From Cunninghamella blakesleeana (taxonomy: Eukaryota; Mucoromycota; Mucoromycetes; Mucorales; Cunninghamellaceae): a stretch of 64,000 bases of DNA. Under the pieces are notes generated by a model. It was given only the letters and a program-made list of their open reading frames with translations. It searched no databases and was not told the origin of the DNA. Below, piece after piece: positions 49,201 through 61,700 of the stretch. The position numbers and the translations under genes are program-made. Location: contig JAFCIZ010000006.1 of the NCBI GenBank assembly GCA_017871115.1, forward strand, positions 310,001 to 374,000, written 5' to 3'. Numbering within the stretch: position 1 is the first letter of the stretch; the number at the start of each line of letters is the position of its first letter.

Positions 49201-50027
49201 TTATGGCATTCATACCTCCTAACCATTGGTTATATTCTAAACAACACTATAGGAAAACTGTCTCAGACTTCTTCGTGTTTGATAAGGATATAGGTAATAT
49301 AAGGAAGAAACAAACAACAGATAATCTAACATTTCCTGGTCTTAATAAAAGATTACATAAAGACATTGAAAAAAGGACAATAATACTAACATCATCCTTT
49401 TCATCAATGATCAAGATAAATAATGAAGATGTTAATATTATTAATGATACCAACTTTTTACACAAATTTCAGTTGATGGATTCATGGAAAAAATATTCAT
49501 CTAAGACATTAAGGTATAATATAATCTACACGACTCTACATCCTTCACCTATTGAATATATATCATCATCATCTTGGAAAAAATTTTGGAGCATCAAAAC
49601 ATATCCTGAAGCAAGAACAATTTGGTACAGGTTAATCAACAAAAAACTTAACTCACCATCATCAATTGCTAGATATAATAAAGATCGCACTGAACAATGT
49701 CCTTTCTGTAATATAGATAAAGGTAATCTTTCACATTTGTTTTTCCAATGTCAAAGAATTAAAAGATTATGGACTTCAGTATTAACTTCCAATGAAATTA
49801 ACATTTCTATCGATGAACATGATCTGTATGAGCTTATATTTAACCTAGGTGCAAATTCCTCAAGGATAAATCAAGAAACTATGGTCGTTGTTAGCTGTAT
49901 AATCATGCAAATATGGAAAATTATATGGCAGGTCATTATATATCAACGTCCATTTATTACTAACAATATATACAAAAGTATTCTTGAATATTATTGTATT
50001 CTCAAGAATAGTAATAATAATTTTTAG
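46260..50027 (+). CDS. LINE ORF2: APE endonuclease, reverse transcriptase
   Basis: 1255 aa, uninterrupted. The endonuclease (1-240) shows SLNCNSL, LQETHI, IMGDFN, IDYIFVS and TDHDSL, the catalytic series of AP-endonuclease-like LINE nucleases (the final SDH reads TDH here). RT (about 470-770) has SSPGSDGLGYPML, NWRPISL, LLDQQKAYDRV, RGLRQGDPLSP and catalytic YADDI near 711. Downstream are NKGGLGVLD and a zf-RVT motif CPFCNIDKGNLSHLFFQC near 1145. No RNase H domain was seen. It is translated from an ATG overlapping the ORF1 stop (TAATG), probably by termination-reinitiation. Confidence 0.94.
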   Translation: MIKQHNSLNLFSLNCNSLIKTGKSKTQKSFIRYLRLLNSSILALQETHINDSNINRITNQFQAQQCLWTQYCGLISFSNHYQLSPNLFPQEERAILCQVTHPQQIYTPFYILVIYAPAKIALRKTFFKKLYSLLHQQDLSIDFNHMIIMGDFNYSYNRSYILNNSDGDWLSFLEEHFYNCFSSNGHQNIPTFRRSDTSYSTIDYIFVSKHSYANNITSFAIDEINNDWTDHDSLNVKIQMEHVSTPSGPGLWKANPLFLKDKDYQNKLHQIIDKYLTSTEYEKKSPQEIWDLIKINIKKFSQKFGRQYINWRTKLLKFLQKKRNAFLRSKPPLAIRLQRLPFYHEQIGHLQAEMAEIAFLRSGANWREKGEKSPKYLKKIHQRRSIQQHIENLNNTPDIDSDNIKGNNHDQMLNITHQYYQQLYDSDMVDELDIDTYLNSVDLPTLNSFQQESLTTAITFEDITYHASRLPANSSPGSDGLGYPMLSFIFQYDKIKTLMVSIFNEALSHQNFPKSWQDIRVRLLPKKGDLTSLSNWRPISLINCDAKIFTRILNDRIKIIANKLINPFQSGFLPKRFIAENGLTLKLIMEQAQQSKYNGIGLLLDQQKAYDRVYDVYLKKTLLKFGFPPLVVECIHGLFFGNQVKINVNGYFTSSVIQQRGLRQGDPLSPILFNFVLEPLLCHILQDSTFSGYKIHNNDTVQQIKLLAYADDICVLIDNQNDLNSLQSHLTSYMKVSNAKVNVDKTIAFPLSGKKDLVWVNALNDYNISQWCDQQFDIPLSYLGFPMIMTNAQRKYYQKKLLYNIEIKCNIYKQRNLSLRGRVTILNTLILSMIWYHLRLFNPNKSFFYKLRSIIYNFIWHRFSPKASYSSLCLPINKGGLGVLDPLAQSMVLKQRWIKSIIESVNNHSMCSAILLHHLKMAARSDSIWLPLLFPSLRLNHLYKFPYMLSGICDTIDHFGFIGKNIKCSASTALYLPIVKIMAFIPPNHWLYSKQHYRKTVSDFFVFDKDIGNIRKKQTTDNLTFPGLNKRLHKDIEKRTIILTSSFSSMIKINNEDVNIINDTNFLHKFQLMDSWKKYSSKTLRYNIIYTTLHPSPIEYISSSSWKKFWSIKTYPEARTIWYRLINKKLNSPSSIARYNKDRTEQCPFCNIDKGNLSHLFFQCQRIKRLWTSVLTSNEINISIDEHDLYELIFNLGANSSRINQETMVVVSCIIMQIWKIIWQVIIYQRPFITNNIYKSILEYYCILKNSNNNF

Positions 50028-50244
50028 ATTATATAATTGTAGAATAGTCTATAGAATATATTATAGTGATTAGATTTATAGTAATCGTATATCCTATTTT
50101 AGAACGGTGTTTCACCTCTCAATATGACGTGTTTACCTTTAAATTTTTCTTTTAATTTTTCTTTATTTTATTTAACTTTTCAATTAACTTTCGTCTGAAT
50201 TTTAATTTAATAAATTTAAATACCATACAAAAAAAAAAAAAAAA
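50028..50244 (+). other. LINE 3' UTR and poly(A)
   Basis: About 200 nt of AT-rich non-coding sequence follow ORF2 and end in a run of about 16 A at the 3' junction. The A-run directly abuts the right copy of the duplication. Confidence 0.8.
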
Positions 50245-50259
50245 TATTATATTAATATA
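50245..50259 (+). repeat. Right target-site duplication of the LINE
   Basis: TATTATATTAATATA, a perfect match to 44663-44677, follows the poly(A) tail. The rest of the gap to 50405 is AT-rich and likely the DHHC 3' UTR. Confidence 0.88.
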
Positions 50260-50405
50260 AATTTAGTACAAAAAATTAGTGAATAATGAAATAATAGCAG
50301 TAATACTATTAAATAATAGTAATAGAAATAAAAAAAATGTATAAATATTAATTATTATGATATGTAAAAGTAAAAAGTGATAGTAATAATAAAAACCCAT
50401 TTATA

Positions 50406-52118
50406 TCAACCTATCATATCACGCTGCCGTTTTGCCTGTTTTACGATGCTTTGGTAAGATGTATCATTATAAGGGAATATTAAACCATCACCAGATGTTC
50501 GATATACAGGGACTAATAGTATATATATACATATACGTATACATATATATATGTGTGTTTATATATTAGTATTAAGAATAAAAATAATAATTTATTGTAT
50601 ACATATATAAAACTTACTAAACCACGTGAAAGGGTTTTTTCCCATTACGTTTTTCCAATTGTTCATTTTTCCAATATTCCAAAATCTATCATGCAAGGAT
50701 GTAGTAACGACTTCATAATTTTGGCCACTTATATCAAAATCAACACGAATATGATCAGGTCGAGTAGATAAACTTTCTATTGTAGTTCTATTTATTAAAA
50801 TGTAATTTGCATGAGCGATTGAAAATGCGCAAACAGTTAACCCAAAAACAAATGCACTAAATATAAAAAAAATTAAATAGTTAAAGTTGAAATTAGAATT
50901 TTTTTAAAAAAAACTAAATATAGTTACTATCCATTTAGTGTTAATATTCAACTTACAAGATATGAAAAACTATCCATTGTGGATCCAGAGATTTATTCTA
51001 TTATTATAATAAAAAGAGAGGAAGAAAAAAAAAATTGTTTTCATTGGGTATCATTTTTAAAATTAGTAATTATCACCTACATTTGTTTTTTTTTAAAAAA
51101 AAATTACCTGCTGAGTAAGTGCTTTTACAACTAAAGGAAGGGCACTACATAAGCCCCATATTCCATATAAACCAGTGTATATTACAAATAAGAAGAAAAA
51201 CTTGTAGTTATGATGACCTACGCAATTATTTATCCATGGGCAATGACTACATATTATATATATATATATATATATATTAGTTCTGATTTATGTATATATA
51301 TGTGTATATATATTTAGACTTACTGGTCCATTTTTAATACGCATTTATTACAATCACTGCAGTGATGGGTTCTATCTGGTTTTATACATTTACATATACT
51401 ACAAATTCTAGGTAATCCATTAGGTTCTGTTATTGAGAGAGCAGGTGATATATTGGTATCTTGTATTGGTATACATGATAATGTATCCTTATCAAAAAAG
51501 CTTGGTGAATAGCAATATCGAGGTAGGTGTGAATCGAATCCATGTACTGTTGTTTCAGTCATTCTTGGTTCTAACTATTTAAAGAAAATAAATAAATATT
51601 AGACATGATTATAAAGTTTTAGTTACTATTATTACTACTACTACTATTATATGGGAAATATAGTTTACGTTATTAGGATAACCGGGTTCTGCATAAACAA
51701 TACGAATATATGAGATAATAGACATGAATAGAAATATAGTATCAAAGGCTATTAAGATACCTAGTATGTTTTGTAATAATAATAATAGTAATAATAAAAA
51801 GAAAAAGAAAATATATTTAGCAGCTTAAACGTAGGAAAAATTATTAGTTTTTATTTTATGTTACCTGCCAAGGGAACATTGAGGTTTTCTTTATCTAGTA
51901 GCAAAGCAACTATTTATAAATATATTGATAAAAAAATTGGGATTTTTAATTAGAAGATATAATTTTTTGTAGATACGTTATATAATTCATTGTAATGAAA
52001 GTATACCACATATTCTAAATACATAAATATACCAAGTATATATCAGCAATCCATACACAAAGAATTGAATAATAATTCCAACAATTGTCCTCGCAAGAGG
52101 TGATACTGGTTTTGCCAT
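50406..52118 (-). CDS. DHHC palmitoyltransferase, Pfa3-like
   Basis: Integral membrane enzyme that attaches palmitate to Cys residues. Eight exons (52118-52007, 51909-51865, 51760-51669, 51574-51324, 51246-51108, 50997-50957, 50856-50618, 50512-50406) give 341 aa. Membrane spans appear at about 10-35 and 55-75. The Cys-rich domain (141-190) is [18 protein letters not shown]...[17 protein letters not shown]; the DHHC motif (about 166-169) is split by an intron inside the first His codon and is intact after splicing. Two more spans follow, then TTIE (the TTxE motif) and a KNPFTWF segment typical of the Pfa3/Pfa4 side of the family. Pfa3 palmitoylates vacuolar Vac8 in yeast; the substrate here is unknown. 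Confidence 0.92.
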
Positions 52119-53273
52119 TTATTTAGGGAAAAAAAAAAAAAAAAAAGGGAAGAGGAAGAAAAAAAAGTTTGAAAAAAAAAAAGGTGGAATTTTAAAATGA
52201 AAATTTTAAGTTTGTACCAAATTTGGAGTTTGAAATTTTTTAGAATCTGTGAAATGTAGAAAAAATAATGTCAGTAATGTCGTTCGTAGAAAAAATATAC
52301 ATTTCATTTAATTATAGATTACGATAAACGATATATAATAAAAATAAAAATAAAATATTATAATAAAATATAGGCTTATTGCTTATTACAAAATTCTCTA
52401 AACAAGTTACCATGTATAGTGATGCATTTAATAATCGAGTGTGTTTACCCAAGTAAGCTTGGTACTCATTTTATTGATAATTTGTGATTTTAAAAGAATC
52501 AATTGCATCAATTTCTTCAAGTACTTCTTTAATTAAAGCTGGGCTCACAGTTTTTTATATTTATATTTACCTTTGTTAACATTTATTAATGCTAAAAAGA
52601 GTATAGCTTTAGATTTAATGTAGTGGAAGCTTTCCTTATTTTGGTTAATAAGGTTGCTAATTTGAAAATATATAAAAAATTACTTTCATTGTTGTTTTCA
52701 TTATTTTTTGATCCTTTGTACAAATAATACTGTCAATAATTTTTCATTCTCTGGCTGAATTTTTCTTTCTTTTTTTTTCATCATCTTCACTATCACTATC
52801 ATCATTCTTGTTTTTATTTGGTATTCTTATTTTTTGATATCTTTTAAATATTTTTCAAATTGTTGTTGGAAGATTTGATCCTTGGGATTATTAAACCGTT
52901 GTCCATCTTGGTTTGTTTCAGTAATAGCATCATTGTTTTTTTCTAGTTTTCATAGTTGATTATTTAATTATTTTTGTATTTTAATATTTTTGAAAAATGA
53001 TAAAAGGAAAAAATATATAATACATATTCTTTTTTATTATTTTCATAATCTATCAGTATCAACTTTATCACTTAAACATAAATATCAAATTGATTCATGC
53101 AATTTTTTTTCGGAATTTCAATATTAAAATTGGCAATTGTTGATTTTATAATTGCTCATTGATTTTATTAATAATAAAATAAAATAAAAAGTATTTTACT
53201 TAAATATTTCTGTTAATATTGATTTTTACGCTTTTGATCTATCAGATAATTCATAATAATTATAATAAAAAGA
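52119..53273. other. Intergenic with possible decayed coding relic
   Basis: The first part is the promoter side of the DHHC gene with A-rich tracts. Between about 52480 and 52960 the minus strand has protein-like pieces in shifting frames: LEKNNDAITETNQDGQRF, FNNPKDQIFQQQFEKYL, an acidic DSDSEDDE stretch, YIKSKAILFLALINVNK and SPALIKEVLEEIDAIDSF, separated by stops. They look like a dead gene, but the family was not recognised and chance is not excluded. Confidence 0.35.
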
Positions 53274-55325
53274 TTAATTGATTAGGTACTATTTTTTTTT
53301 TTTTTGATTTTAATTTTTTTTAATAAAAAAACTACCTGATAATAATTAGACATAGCTTCTTGGCCTAGTTCACGACCAATTCCACTTTGGTGATAACCAC
53401 CAAAAGGAGTATTACAATCAAATTGGCCATACATATTGACCCCTAAGTTTTTTTTAAAATAGAATGCATAAATATATATTAATTCAATATTATATATAAA
53501 TATGGCTATTTGAAAGAAAGAAATAAGTAAATAAATAAACTTACAAACGGTTCCAGCTTGTAAAGCATCTGATACTTCCACAGCACGCGTTATTTTTTGG
53601 GTAAAAACACCAGCTGCCAACCCGTAGATAGTTTCATTAGCTGACTTAATAACTTCAGCAGTATCTTTAAATCTTGCAATGCATACAACTGGTCCAAAGA
53701 TTTCTTCCTTCATAATTCTCATATCCGGAGTCACGTTTGTAAATATTGTTGGTTCTATGAAATACCCTTTATCACCATATCGCTTACCACCGGCAGTGAT
53801 TAAGGCTCCTTCAGATTTACCAATTTCTATATATTCCAAGACACGATCCATTTGTGTTTTAGAAATTTGAGGGCCCTGCATACTATATATATATATATAT
53901 ATTAATTATCAGTGTTCTTAATTTTCAATTTATTTTTATATATTTATTTTTAAAATATATATGTATGTATAATTACGTTGATTCATTATGAGGATCACCA
54001 ATAGATTTATTTTGAATAATAGCCTTGAATTTTTCAATAAAACGATCATAAATACCATCTTGAACAAAGACACGAGAACCACCATAGCATATCTGTCCGC
54101 TATTAGAAAATATACCAATATAAGTATATTTCACAGCTTGTTCTAAAGCTTGATCGTCCAAATCATCAAAGATGATATTAGGCGATTTACCACCGAGTTC
54201 CAAAGTAACATTTTTGAAATTAGTTTCGGCAGAAGCTTTCATAATTAAACGACCCACATTACCGGATCCAGTAAAAGCGATCTTTTTTACTTTATGATGA
54301 CGAGCTAAAGCATCACCTGCAATATGTCCATAACCGGTAATTACATTCACCACACCAGCTGGAAACCCGGCTTCTTTAATAAGGGACGCCATTTTAAGTG
54401 CTGATAAAGCAGTTATTTCCGATGTTTTAATGACTATTGTATTTCCAGCTGCTAAGGCGGGTGCTATTTTCCATGCAAACATAATTAAAGGCACATTCCA
54501 ACTATTTATAAATCATTTTAATATGATATATATATTGTTATTGTTATTATTATTATTATTATTTGTATAATTTCATTTGTTTGTATTTTTTTTATATTTT
54601 TTTTTTTTCAATTTTTCTTACGGTATGATGCCAGCTACGACGCCATATGGCTCATATTTTGTATAAGATAAACAGCCAGATGTTGGAATAGTTTTACCAT
54701 GAACCTTATCACAATAACCAGCATAGTAGCGAATACAGTTAATAACAAAAGGAAGCTCATGGTTACGGGCTTGGCTTATAGGTTTACCATTATCTAGAGT
54801 TTCAATTTGAGCCAACTCTTCGGTATCACGTTCAACAAGATCAGCAAGTTTTAATAATAAACGTTGTCTTTCAAGAGCTGGTGTCTTACTCCATATTTCA
54901 TTATAAGCTTTTTCAGCAGAGTTGACAGCAATATTTACCAAGTTAGCATCGGCTATATATATACATTTTTTAAAAAAAGAAAAGAGTATATGAAAAGAAA
55001 GTTGTAATAAAAAAACGTTCATTCTCTTATATATTTTCAGACATTTATTGCTTTATTTTATTATATTTTTACCTGCGTGTACAGAGCAAATCACTTGCTC
55101 AGTAGAAGGATTGATAGTATCAATAGTACCTGCACCATCAACAAAGTCGTTGTCAATAAAAAGGCCGGTTTGAACTAATTAATTTATGAATATATAAAAT
55201 AATAAAAATAATAGAGAAAGTCAATAGAGAGAAAGACAAAGAAAATAAAAATAAGAGAAATCAGCTTTTTTACGTTTTAAATCAAATCCTTGAGAGGTGG
55301 TGTGGTTAATAACAAACTTTGACAT
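53274..55325 (-). CDS. NAD(P)-dependent aldehyde dehydrogenase
   Basis: Oxidises aldehydes to acids; class 1/2-like fold, probably cytosolic because no presequence is seen. Exons 55325-55274, 55174-55073, 54952-54622, 54501-53977, 53882-53545, 53442-53336 and a proposed final 53288-53274 give 489 aa. Motifs: GIIPWNVPLIMFAWKIAPAL, FTGSGNVGR, LELGGKSP with the general-base Glu near 263, SGQICYGGSR with the nucleophile Cys near 298, EEIFGPVV and TPFGGYHQSGIGRE. The 3' end is uncertain: the donor GTAGTT is weak, and without splicing the ORF continues 18 codons through Lys-rich sequence to TAA 53284-53282 (502 aa). The substrate range cannot be told. Confidence 0.92.
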
Positions 55326-56106
55326 TATTCAATTTCTTTTTAAATAAAATATGGTAACTAATATTAATAAGAAATGGAAATAGAAAAGAAAAAGAAAAAA
55401 GAAAAACCACTAGTACATAAAAAATGACTTTATATTAATTAATTTTGTTGTCAATAAAAGAATAAACCCAGTTTATAACATGAATTAATAACCGGAGCTA
55501 AACTTTATTATGCGCTTTCCATATCAGTCAAAAAAATATATTTCATTGTTTTTCTATTTAGTTTTTTTTTCGTGATTTATAATCTTTCAAAAAGAATACA
55601 TATTAAGGTTAATATCATATTAAAAATAGATGTAAAACGTTCAAAAAAAAAAAAGAATGTTTTTATTTAGACACTGATTACGTACAATGATATACTTTTT
55701 TCTAAATGTTCTCTAAAAATTTTAGTACTACATGATAATCGTTAATTAGATAGATATTTTGACGCCGGCATAAAAAAAAAAATTACCGGTTGAAAACCAT
55801 AGAGATACCGTATGCAGATTTATATATATATATATATATATATCGAATTTTGATCAATATCAAATAGGGATGCTTTATAACTCACCCTACCCGCTTCACT
55901 GGATCTCTTACAACAAGTCTTTTGTGCTTTAAAACGGCTATTATTTTTTTTAAACCGAATGTTTTTTTTATTACAAAGAAAATATTTATATTTTTAAAAG
56001 GAATAAAGATTTCCCGGTTTTTAAGAAACTTTATTATTTTTACAAAAAAGAAAATATTTTTTTCTGGAATACAATGTCTAAGAAATTTTTACTTTTTATT
56101 TCTCGT
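55326..56106. other. Intergenic, ALDH promoter and LTN1 3' side
   Basis: AT-rich, 780 nt, with a TA repeat at about 55823-55843. No ORF that looks like a protein was found; the open frame at 55922 is low complexity. Confidence 0.55.
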
Positions 56107-58680
56107 TTAGAAAACTGTTCTACATAATGGGCAACTAGCCGAGTTTGATGAACGGAACCACTAAAATAAATAAATAAATAAAAAGTTTATATTTTAATAA
56201 AAAAAATCCTCTCAACTCGAATTCAATATTTTTTTATATGCATTACCTTATATAAACAACTTGCATGAAATTTGTTTTTACATGTTCGACATTGTTTAGT
56301 TGGTATAGAGCGATCTAATACACTGATAATTGAATAACAAATAACGCAATCACCTACGCCGTCGAAATGAAGATTAACATTTCGTTTAAATACTGTAAGT
56401 GCATCCACAACATTGCCATTCTATATCCAATGATAATAATAGTAATAGTAATGGATAAATATCAAATAAAGAAAATATTAAAAAGAATTATATATAATCA
56501 TTCTTCATTATTTTATGATTTTTATTTTTATTTTTTATTTTATTTTTTTACCTGTGATCCAATAACAGCAGCAATAGCAAACATCCAACCTCTCCATTGC
56601 TTATCACTAACACCAACTTTCTGTACACCTTCTACTTGAATTTGTTGTAAAGGATAGTTTTTTGGTAGTTTAATAGATATTTGCATAGTCTGTTCATCAA
56701 CACAATAAGTGGCAGCTACTTCATTCGTTGCCGTTAATGCTTTTACTTTGAATTCATTTTCATTTTCTTCTAATTGCTCTTTTACATCAGGCTGACTTAT
56801 TAAAGCTAACTCATCACTGACTAAGATGTTGCTGAAATGGTCTTCTGTATATTGCTCTACTGCAATAACAAGTTGACGTTGTTTACAATTAACCCACCAA
56901 TTTCGAACAAGAGATGGTACGTGCTTAAGTGCTAAATAATATAAGTGAGAAGCTAATAATGAATAGCTTATGTCTATTGTAATATCAAAGCCTACATATT
57001 TATTATAGTATCAAAATAAAATAAAAATAAAATATTAATAAAAAATCAAAATTGTATTTGTATTATTTTAAAATTAAATACATCTTCAATTATTTACCAT
57101 CTAAATCATAAGTGGAGCAATCCCATAATGTAAGGTCAAATGACTGAGTTCCTTGTCCAGCCCCAACATTTAAAATCTTGAAAATAAATATCATTAACTT
57201 GTCAAGTGCGTCAGCTTCTTTTAATTGTGAAGTATACTCTTGTTTTAATTTAAAAGTCTGAATCGTATATAAATAGATTAATAAATATATAAAAATATAA
57301 CGACCATTAGTTACATATCATATTTATAAAATATATAATTAATGTTAATAATAAACTCACAATGTCATGGAAATGTTCAAACATTAAAAGCCAAGAAATC
57401 ATATATTCCAATATTTCATGTAATCGCTATATAAAATATAATATAAAATAAAAATATAATTCAAGTAATCAATAACTAGATCAAAAATCTGAATATATAT
57501 AGATAAAAATATATTTATATTTATACCTTTTCATCAACTGTTGTAATATCCCAAGTTGTTAAGTCTGGTAAATGAATCAATCGTTGGAATAAATAGTCAT
57601 TTATACTATATTTTGCAGAATCTTCTTCATTTTGAGTAAATTCCAATTGAACAGTGAGATCTACGACGTATTCTTTAACCCATTGTTTTAAAATACTGTA
57701 TGCTTGTTTTTGAATAGAATCATTCCAGGCACCTAAAAGGGGACCAACCTATTTAAAAGTAAATAATAAAAAAAAAATAACAAATAATGAGTTTTATGGT
57801 AACTGATATCATTGTTATTATATATATATATGTATATATGTATACAAATACTTACCGTATCCAAATTGGCATTCTTTAAAATTAATTTTTGAGGAATAGT
57901 ATCCATTAGCTTAGCTAATAGTTCTTGATAACGTTGTCTTGATAAAGAAACAGGAAGTTCAATTTCTATATTAAAAATTATGGTAAAAGCGGTAATTGAT
58001 AATAATAAAAAAAATAAGTAAAGTTTGGTAACTTTCGTTAAACAAGTGTATTTGTTTTAGTTTATTCATACCTTTTTCGTTGATAAATGCTTTCCATAAA
58101 GTGTGACTAATTTTATCCCAATGTTCATCTATAGCTATTGCTACATGACTGTTTCCTTCCAATTTCATATCATATAATTTTGAAAAAAGTGTCATGGTAT
58201 TATAAATCAATGGTAAACTATCTGAATCATTAGAATCATTGTACTATAAATAAAATAATAATTATAATAATAAATATAAAATAAATAAATAAAGACCGAT
58301 CCATCATTCATTATTATTATATAGCAGTTCAAAATAAATAAATAAATAATTACCGATATCCATTCATATATGCAATCCAAAAAGAAATCCCATTGGTTAC
58401 CAGATACTTCTTGGACAGCATCTGCAATATTTTTAAACAGTAAAGCGATCTGTGCTTGAATTTTCTTTCTTTCAATGATACCTAAATGATCGTCGGAATC
58501 CTGACCAAACCAATCACGCAGAGAAGTTACTAAATACATCAATCGTTGCGTTGGAATATTGATGAAGCTAAATTGTAAAGATGATGCATTTAATAATACC
58601 AGCCATTGCCACGCTAAATATTGAAGAACGTTAAAAAAACGGAAAAATAAGAATTAGAGCTATATATACATATATATTAA

Positions 58681-58718
<38 letters not shown>

Positions 58719-61700
58719 GCATTCTTTAAAATACCTTCAGGTGAATCATCAAATACTTGCATGCCTTTAGAACCTGATAATTTATTCACATATTCACTTT
58801 GAAGACGTTGATAACTGGGTGACGTACCAATGATATTTTTAAATGAAATCATTAATGCCGCTTTTGTAAGTGGTGATACTATGCGTAAAAATAAAATAAA
58901 ATAATAGCAATATGATTTATTTATTTGGCACTACTTTATATATGATTATGATTATGATTTTATATTTTATTTATTTTCTTTTTTTTTACCTTGTTTTGAT
59001 TCAGCTTTAAGTATAGATAACCATTCTTCTAATTGTTTTGCATCCCATTGATATTTTATAACTAATTTATCCATTAATAGTTGAACAAATTTAGCATAGT
59101 AAGCATCTGTAGCATCTGATTTTTCTTTTAATGATGTTAAAGTAAAATGTAATAAACGACTATCAATTTTGTTATCTTCACTATTAAGCTTTTCATAAAT
59201 GAAATGACTTGTATTATTCAATACAATTTTAGTACTAATCAAATTGAACCATTTATCAAAAATAATGTGTGAATTTTGTGTCAGTTCAGTAATACCAGCC
59301 GCTATAACAGAATTAAATTTCCAAAGACGAGATAAACCAGGATTACCCAAACCTTGATAGCATTCTAACCCAATTTGCATAATCATACGTACTAACCAAT
59401 CACGTTGATAAACATCTTTTTCGTTGCTTGTGTTGAAAAAGCTTTCTACCCCAACAACATCTAAAATGAAAGTAGTGGTAAATAATACTAAGCGTCCCAA
59501 AGCGCTTAGATCAAAAATATCATATTGTACTGGAAATAGTTCGTCTTTATCCTCCCATATCATTTGTGAGTCCATACTAGCATATTGATCAATGACTGCT
59601 GATTCTAAATATTCTAAAGTTCGCTTTTCACGTAAGGTGTTATATAGAGTCGTCCAGTTATCTAAAGTACCTATTAATGTTGTAACGGCCATTTGGTAAT
59701 CTTCTGTTGATCTGTCTTCAAATAAACTAGTTAAGAGAGATTGAGCACGTTCAACCGATTCTAATGGACTGTAATAATAATTTGTAGATATAATTAACAT
59801 TAGTTTAATTAAAATTCTTATCACTTCTATTATTATCATTGTTATTATTATTTTATTACCTTATAACACTGGTAACATCAATGATGGATTCCTTGACGTG
59901 ATAAAGTAAACCATGTTTAATTTGGGAGTTTGCGTCTTTGTTACCTTTAATAGTACTGACAAGACGTTCCCATACAGACTTCGATAACACAATAAGTTCA
60001 TCTTGATTTTCATCTTCAGGTATAGATGTTTTTATATTTTTCACAAATGTTGTATCAAAGATATGACTTGGTAAGTCTTTCATAGATGAGTGATTTAATA
60101 AGAAAGTGGCATGATCTTTAGTGTCCAGTATATTTAAAAGTATATTTAATGTTGATTTAACTATAGAATTCGACAAATTTTCTGGAGTATTTGCGTTTTG
60201 ATTGGTGTTATTGATAGAATAATGATGTTGATTAAAGGATTGAAGTGCTACTGATATATTTTCCAATATGTTATTAAATGATTCATTTGATAAAATGGTA
60301 TGATCTAGCGGCAGTAATAAAAATAAAAATAAAATAAGAGAATAGAATTAATTACTATAAATAAACATTACAAAACTATTTTAATCAATATTAATAATAG
60401 TTACCAATATGTAAAGTAAGTGCTTGTATAAGGACGTTTTGTAACAGGGACTGTCGTATTTCATCAATTTGAATTTCATTGTTCGAGGCAGGGTTTTTCA
60501 AAAAGAGATCAGAAGTCAACTTTTCCATCAATAAATTCAAGTGCTTAGTTTTAAAATCTAAACGAGGCTTTTGTAATTGAATCTACAGAATAACGGATAT
60601 TAAAGTTAGACTTTTTTTAAAAACCCTCCTTTTAAGTATATGTACTTGTTTAATAATATATTACAAATTATTAGCAAATTATTACCTGATTCAATAACGA
60701 TGTTATAGTCATTATTTGTTGTAATTCATTGTCACATGATTCTAATTCATATAAACAGATGATAATGTTTTCCCATAATTGATTTTTAACGCTTTGGTCA
60801 GAAATATTATTTAAAATACTGACATATATTGACATGAGAGATGGAATAGATGGTTTAGATAGACTTGGTAGTAAGGAAAGCAATAATTTAGAAGTATTTA
60901 TTGTATCCTATGGTACAAAATAAAAATAAAAAGTGATTAGTAATTATTTTAATTGAATCATTAATGCATTTTCTTTTTATTTATTTATTACCAAATCATT
61001 AATCACTACAGTAGTAAAATTATTCATCAATACTTCACTTAAAGCCAGAAGATCGGAAGTAAAGTCTGAAAAATAAATAAATGTATGACAATAAAAATAA
61101 AATAAAAATTAAATATATATACTTTTTTTCCTGTCTTCCGGTTCCTGTCTTATTTTTTTTTTAATTCCTCTACCGCCAGCTATTACCTTTATGTACTAAA
61201 CTTGATTCTATTGCAGATGTAAAAAGTCGTTGAATTAAACCAGAAATACATCTTTTAGATTCTATAGGGTACTGCTGATTTTGAATGCAGGATAAAAATG
61301 ATCCAAGCTTTTTACAATAGGAAGATATATCTACTTTTTCATTAGGTGCCGGCCCATTACAATCAATAATTATCTGAACCCAAAAGGCATCCAGTTTCGC
61401 CCATAGTGCATCTGTTGAAACGTCAGACTTTGTTAAAATCATTAATTGTTTTGCTAATGATATACCACATTGATCATTGAACTTATTAAAGTAGGTGGCG
61501 TTTTCTTTTGTTTGTATAAAATAGGACTTGATTGCATCAAAGAATACAGTGTCAATTAAATACTTGCTAATATCGCTATTGTTACTATTGCGAGTGTATT
61601 TACGTAAAAATAAAATAAAAAAGATAAGATATCAGCACTTTTAACCCTTTATTTTTTTATGTTTTATTACGCTCTATATATTATCAAATTACCTATTCTT

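Larger units (their letters stand above)
44678..50244 (+). mobile_element. Full-length non-LTR retrotransposon (LINE)
   Basis: A two-ORF LINE bounded by a perfect 15-bp duplication and ending in about 16 A residues (50229-50244). ORF1 encodes an RNA-binding protein with two CCHC knuckles; ORF2 encodes an APE-type endonuclease, reverse transcriptase and a C-terminal zinc motif. Both are intact. The 5' leader is only 11 nt, while the 3' UTR is about 200 nt. The layout resembles L1/Tx1-group elements; exact clade was not determined. The sequence is somewhat less AT-rich than the flanks. It sits between the ETP1 start and the 3' end of the DHHC gene, oriented away from ETP1. Confidence 0.93.

Noticed and set aside
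51241..51330. Apparent DQHC variant of the palmitoyltransferase motif
   Set aside because: The Gln arises only from reading into the intron. The exon ends GAC-CA and the next begins T-CAT-TGC, giving a normal DHHC.
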